The notes under the pieces were generated by a model, which saw only the letters and a program-made list of their open reading frames with translations, was not told where the DNA came from and ran no database searches. DNA of 64,000 nucleotides, taken from an uncultured Bacteroidota bacterium. Lineage in GTDB: Bacteria > Bacteroidota > Bacteroidia > Bacteroidales > P3. Made by a program: the position numbers and the translations under genes. Of this stretch, positions 61,700 through 64,000 are shown piece after piece (position 1 is the stretch's first letter; the number at the start of each line of letters is the position of its first letter). The DNA lies in the NCBI GenBank assembly GCA_902774845.1, contig CACYJU010000009.1, forward strand, positions 62,001 through 126,000, in the 5' to 3' direction.

Positions 61700-62446
61700 A
61701 TGGACTATAATAAATATTCCGGAAAATCCGCATCTTCCACATCTCCCATAGATGTCCGCCATTATTCTGATGGAACGGCGAGTGTTTTGCGGAAGGCGGT
61801 GGTTTATACTGGGTTGCGTTTTTTCCAAAGGAGTGATGTCCTGTATCAGCTCACGCGGCAATTCTGCCACCGCTTCCTGCCTGCTTATGGTGACCGTACT
61901 GTCGATCAGATGGTTCAGGCAGCCCGTAGCACCAAACAAAATATAGCCGAAGGCAGTAGCGATGGGCAGACGTCTACCGAGAGTGAACTGAAACTTTTGG
62001 GTATAGCACGAGGCAGCAACCTCGAACTGTTGGAAGACTACCTTGACTACCTTAAAGGGCACGGTTTGGAGGAGTGGCATGGAAATAACCCTCGTTTTGA
62101 TCAGTTGCACAACTTTTGCCGAAGTCACTTCTGTTTTGCCGACTATGAATTGCTTTTGCCGAAGATGAACGATGAGGAACTGGCGAATATGGCAATCTGC
62201 CTTTGTCATCAGGTTGATTCGGCATTGACGAAATATATAGAGAAGAAAGACCGCGAGTTCACCACCGAGGGCGGCATCCGCGAGCGTATGACCGCCGCGC
62301 GGGTGGGTCAGCGCGAAAGCCAACGGCAAATCATCGAGCGGCAAGCTGGCGAGATTGCCGCCCTTCAGGCAGAGGTGGCAAGGCTGCAAGAAATTATAAA
62401 AAAAGCCGGATTATCCGGAAATTCCGGAAATACCGGAACTATCTAA
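61700..62446 (+). CDS. Four-helix-bundle protein (23S IVP type) with suffix domain
   Basis: 248 aa. Residues about 25-190 are the four-helix-bundle fold known from 23S rRNA intervening-sequence proteins (KAVVYTGLRFFQRSDVLYQL, then AARSTKQNIAEGSSDG). A suffix with GIRERMTAARVGQRESQR and a coiled coil (EIAALQAEVARLQEII) follows. The tail LSGNSGNTGT is coded by repeated TCCGGAAAT, and the same TCCGGAAAATCCG word codes YSGKSA at the N-terminus. Role unknown; in Bacteroidota these genes are widespread outside rRNA. Confidence 0.82.
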   Translation: MDYNKYSGKSASSTSPIDVRHYSDGTASVLRKAVVYTGLRFFQRSDVLYQLTRQFCHRFLPAYGDRTVDQMVQAARSTKQNIAEGSSDGQTSTESELKLLGIARGSNLELLEDYLDYLKGHGLEEWHGNNPRFDQLHNFCRSHFCFADYELLLPKMNDEELANMAICLCHQVDSALTKYIEKKDREFTTEGGIRERMTAARVGQRESQRQIIERQAGEIAALQAEVARLQEIIKKAGLSGNSGNTGTI

Positions 62447-62459
62447 AAAACCACTCTTT

Positions 62460-63866
62460 ATGAAGAAAATCCCACATACTTTTACTATTGTCTTTGCGCT
62501 TATTGTTTTGGCGGCTGTGATGACTTGGGTTATCCCGGCCGGCGAGTTCTCGCGAGAGACCGTCGGTGGTCGCGAGGTGGTGGTCAACGGCTCGTTCCAT
62601 CGGGTTGATGCGGCACCGCAGACTTGGCAGATCTTCTCGGCGCTCTATAACGGTTTCTGCGACAAGGCCGACATCGTCATCTTCATCCTCATGGTTGGAG
62701 GCGCCTTCTGGATATTGAACAACAGCCACGCCATCGACGTGGGTGTGATGGCGTTCCTCAGGAGGGTGCAACGGCTGAGCCGCTTCAAGCTGATAAAGAT
62801 GATTGGCGTTGAGAATATCATCATCACTCTGGTGATGCTGATGTTCAGTTTGTTCGGAGCCGTCTTCGGCATGAGCGAGGAGACCATAGCCTTCGTGGTG
62901 GTGTTCATCCCTCTTGCCATACAGATGGGCTACGACTCGATAGTGGGCTTGTGTATGTGCTATGTGGCCGCACATGTAGGATTTGCAGGCGCCATGCTCA
63001 ACCCGTTCACGATAGGCATCGCGCAAGGCATAGCCGACCTTCCGCTCTTCTCGGGATTGGAGTACCGCTTCTTCTGTTGGGTGGTGCTGACGATAATAGG
63101 CATCGCCTTCGTGCTGTGGTACGCCCATAGGGTGAAGGTCTGCCCAGAGAAAAGTCCCGTCTATAAACTCGACAACTATTGGCGCGAGCGGGTCGAGTCG
63201 GTCGGGCATACAAAGCTCACAACGCGACAGGCGCTCATACTCATACTACTCCTGCTCACCATCGTGGCGCTCGTTATAGGTGTGCTGAAAGCCGACTGGT
63301 ACATAGCCGAGATCTCGGCGCTCTTCTTCGCGATGGGCATCATCGCCGGCATACTCGACAAGCAGAGTGCCGACAACATAGCCAAGTTGTTTCTCGAAGG
63401 CTGCAAGGACATCCTCTCGGCGGCTCTGGTCGTGGGATTGGCAAGCGGCATCATCTTCATACTGCGCGACGGCAAGGTAATCGACACGATGCTCTACGGC
63501 TTGACCCGCTCGCTGGCGCAGATGGGCGATGTGGCGTCGGTAGGAGCGATGTATGCCTTCCAGACGTTGCTGAACATCGTCATGCCCAGCGGCTCGGCCA
63601 AGGCGGCTCTCACGATGCCTATCATGGCGCAGTTTGCCGACCTGATAGAGGTGTCGCGCCAGACGACGGTACTGGCGTTCCAGTTCGGCGACGGCTTCAC
63701 CAACATGATCACCCCGACGAGCGGAGTACTTATCGGATGCCTCGGAGTGGCGAAGATACCCTACGGCGTCTGGCTGAAATGGGTGTGGAAGTTTATCCTC
63801 GCTATGGTGCTCATTGGATTCCTACTCCTCCTGCCGACGCTATTCATGACGTTGCCGGGATTTTGA
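62460..63866 (+). CDS. YfcC family membrane transporter
   Basis: 468 aa with about 11-12 membrane helices. The start KIPHTFTIVFALIVLAAVMT and WVIPAGEFSRE are the YfcC family opening; FGMSEETIAF and the C-terminal NMITPTSGVLIGCLGVAKIPY blocks are conserved. Related proteins move basic amino acids or C4-dicarboxylates; the substrate here is not settled. Follows the helix-bundle gene by 13 bases. The probable M28 peptidase downstream suggests peptide or amino-acid use. Confidence 0.87.
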   Translation: MKKIPHTFTIVFALIVLAAVMTWVIPAGEFSRETVGGREVVVNGSFHRVDAAPQTWQIFSALYNGFCDKADIVIFILMVGGAFWILNNSHAIDVGVMAFLRRVQRLSRFKLIKMIGVENIIITLVMLMFSLFGAVFGMSEETIAFVVVFIPLAIQMGYDSIVGLCMCYVAAHVGFAGAMLNPFTIGIAQGIADLPLFSGLEYRFFCWVVLTIIGIAFVLWYAHRVKVCPEKSPVYKLDNYWRERVESVGHTKLTTRQALILILLLLTIVALVIGVLKADWYIAEISALFFAMGIIAGILDKQSADNIAKLFLEGCKDILSAALVVGLASGIIFILRDGKVIDTMLYGLTRSLAQMGDVASVGAMYAFQTLLNIVMPSGSAKAALTMPIMAQFADLIEVSRQTTVLAFQFGDGFTNMITPTSGVLIGCLGVAKIPYGVWLKWVWKFILAMVLIGFLLLLPTLFMTLPGF

Positions 63867-63872
63867 CCTATA

Positions 63873-63899
63873 ACCGCTAACCACTAACCACTAACCACT
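63873..63899. repeat. Word array (CTAACCA)
   Basis: Four CTAACCA/CTAACCG units ending exactly at the next start codon. Confidence 0.65.
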
Positions 63900-64000
63900 A
63901 TGAAACACTATATTCCATTCCTCGTTTTCCTTGCGATATTTGGTTACGGGTGGGGACAGGGTGCCGAATATGTCAAGGAGATTGTCTGTCGCCTTTCGGC
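63900..64000 (+). CDS. Start of an exported protein, probably M28 peptidase (cut by window)
   Basis: Only 33 codons are inside the window. MKHYIPFLVFLAIFGYGWGQ is a signal peptide; the next residues AEYVKEIVCRLS resemble the first helix of Bacteroidota M28 family zinc peptidases. No catalytic residues are visible, so the family call is tentative. Confidence 0.4.
   Translation, partial: MKHYIPFLVFLAIFGYGWGQGAEYVKEIVCRLS

Overview
The window is a piece of a Bacteroidota chromosome, most probably Bacteroidales. The evidence is type IX secretion genes (PorQ, PorW/SprE), secreted proteins with C-terminal sorting domains, TAnnTTTG promoter boxes instead of E. coli-type -10 boxes, few Shine-Dalgarno-like leaders, and many families largely confined to this phylum (DUF4199, DUF3822, DUF5715, DUF6266). 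Fermentable-substrate genes (lysine 2,3-aminomutase, formimidoyltransferase-cyclodeaminase, ATP-dependent PEP carboxykinase) fit an anaerobe of gut or similar habitat. Genus cannot be told from sequence alone.

Layout. 1-12 kb: dnaA (cut by the window edge) diverges from a tail-specific protease across an AT-rich gap that could hold oriC; then tRNA-Glu(CTC), CCA-adding enzyme, a MORN-type lipoprotein, kamA, the overlapping set porQ-lplA-thioredoxin, and ftcD. 12-13.4 kb: a non-coding stretch of repeats. 13.4-22 kb: Nudix, pyrE, an FGE-like protein, hpt, a lipoprotein, a large AsmA protein, pckA. 22-29.3 kb: accessory genes (DUF6266, a frame-broken coiled-coil gene, a DUF3987/VirE-type replication protein, a duplicated small gene). 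29.3-34.4 kb: an AT-rich foreign-looking cassette with two overlapping DUF262 proteins (GmrSD-like, candidate anti-phage), bounded by 33-bp direct repeats and next to two candidate structured RNAs. 34.9-38.7 kb: DUF4234 protein, then a cobalamin riboswitch upstream of two type IX-secreted proteins. 38.8-47.3 kb, minus strand: dprA, clpC, an HExxH protein, a BtuF-like lipoprotein, fabG, gap, an OmpA-family protein. 48.2-64 kb, plus strand: DUF4199 + GT2, DUF5715, ychF, porW, bactofilin, a kinase/RapZ-like fusion, DUF3822, rsmD, purC, CYTH, a glycosyltransferase, a four-helix-bundle protein, a YfcC carrier, and the start of a probable M28 peptidase.

The most unusual signal is not a gene. The window is full of short degenerate 'word' repeats (unit 6-9 nt, a different word at each site, the same words recurring kilobases apart). 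They fill spacers and also sit in frame inside conserved genes (lplA, the kinase/RapZ fusion, the DUF3987 protein). At five places two arms of the same word lie in inverted orientation around an AT-rich or palindromic core; two of these share an identical 34-nt core although their arms carry different words. I know no described element with this design. The DUF262 cassette with its direct repeats and the riboswitch-controlled secreted proteins are the next most interesting items.
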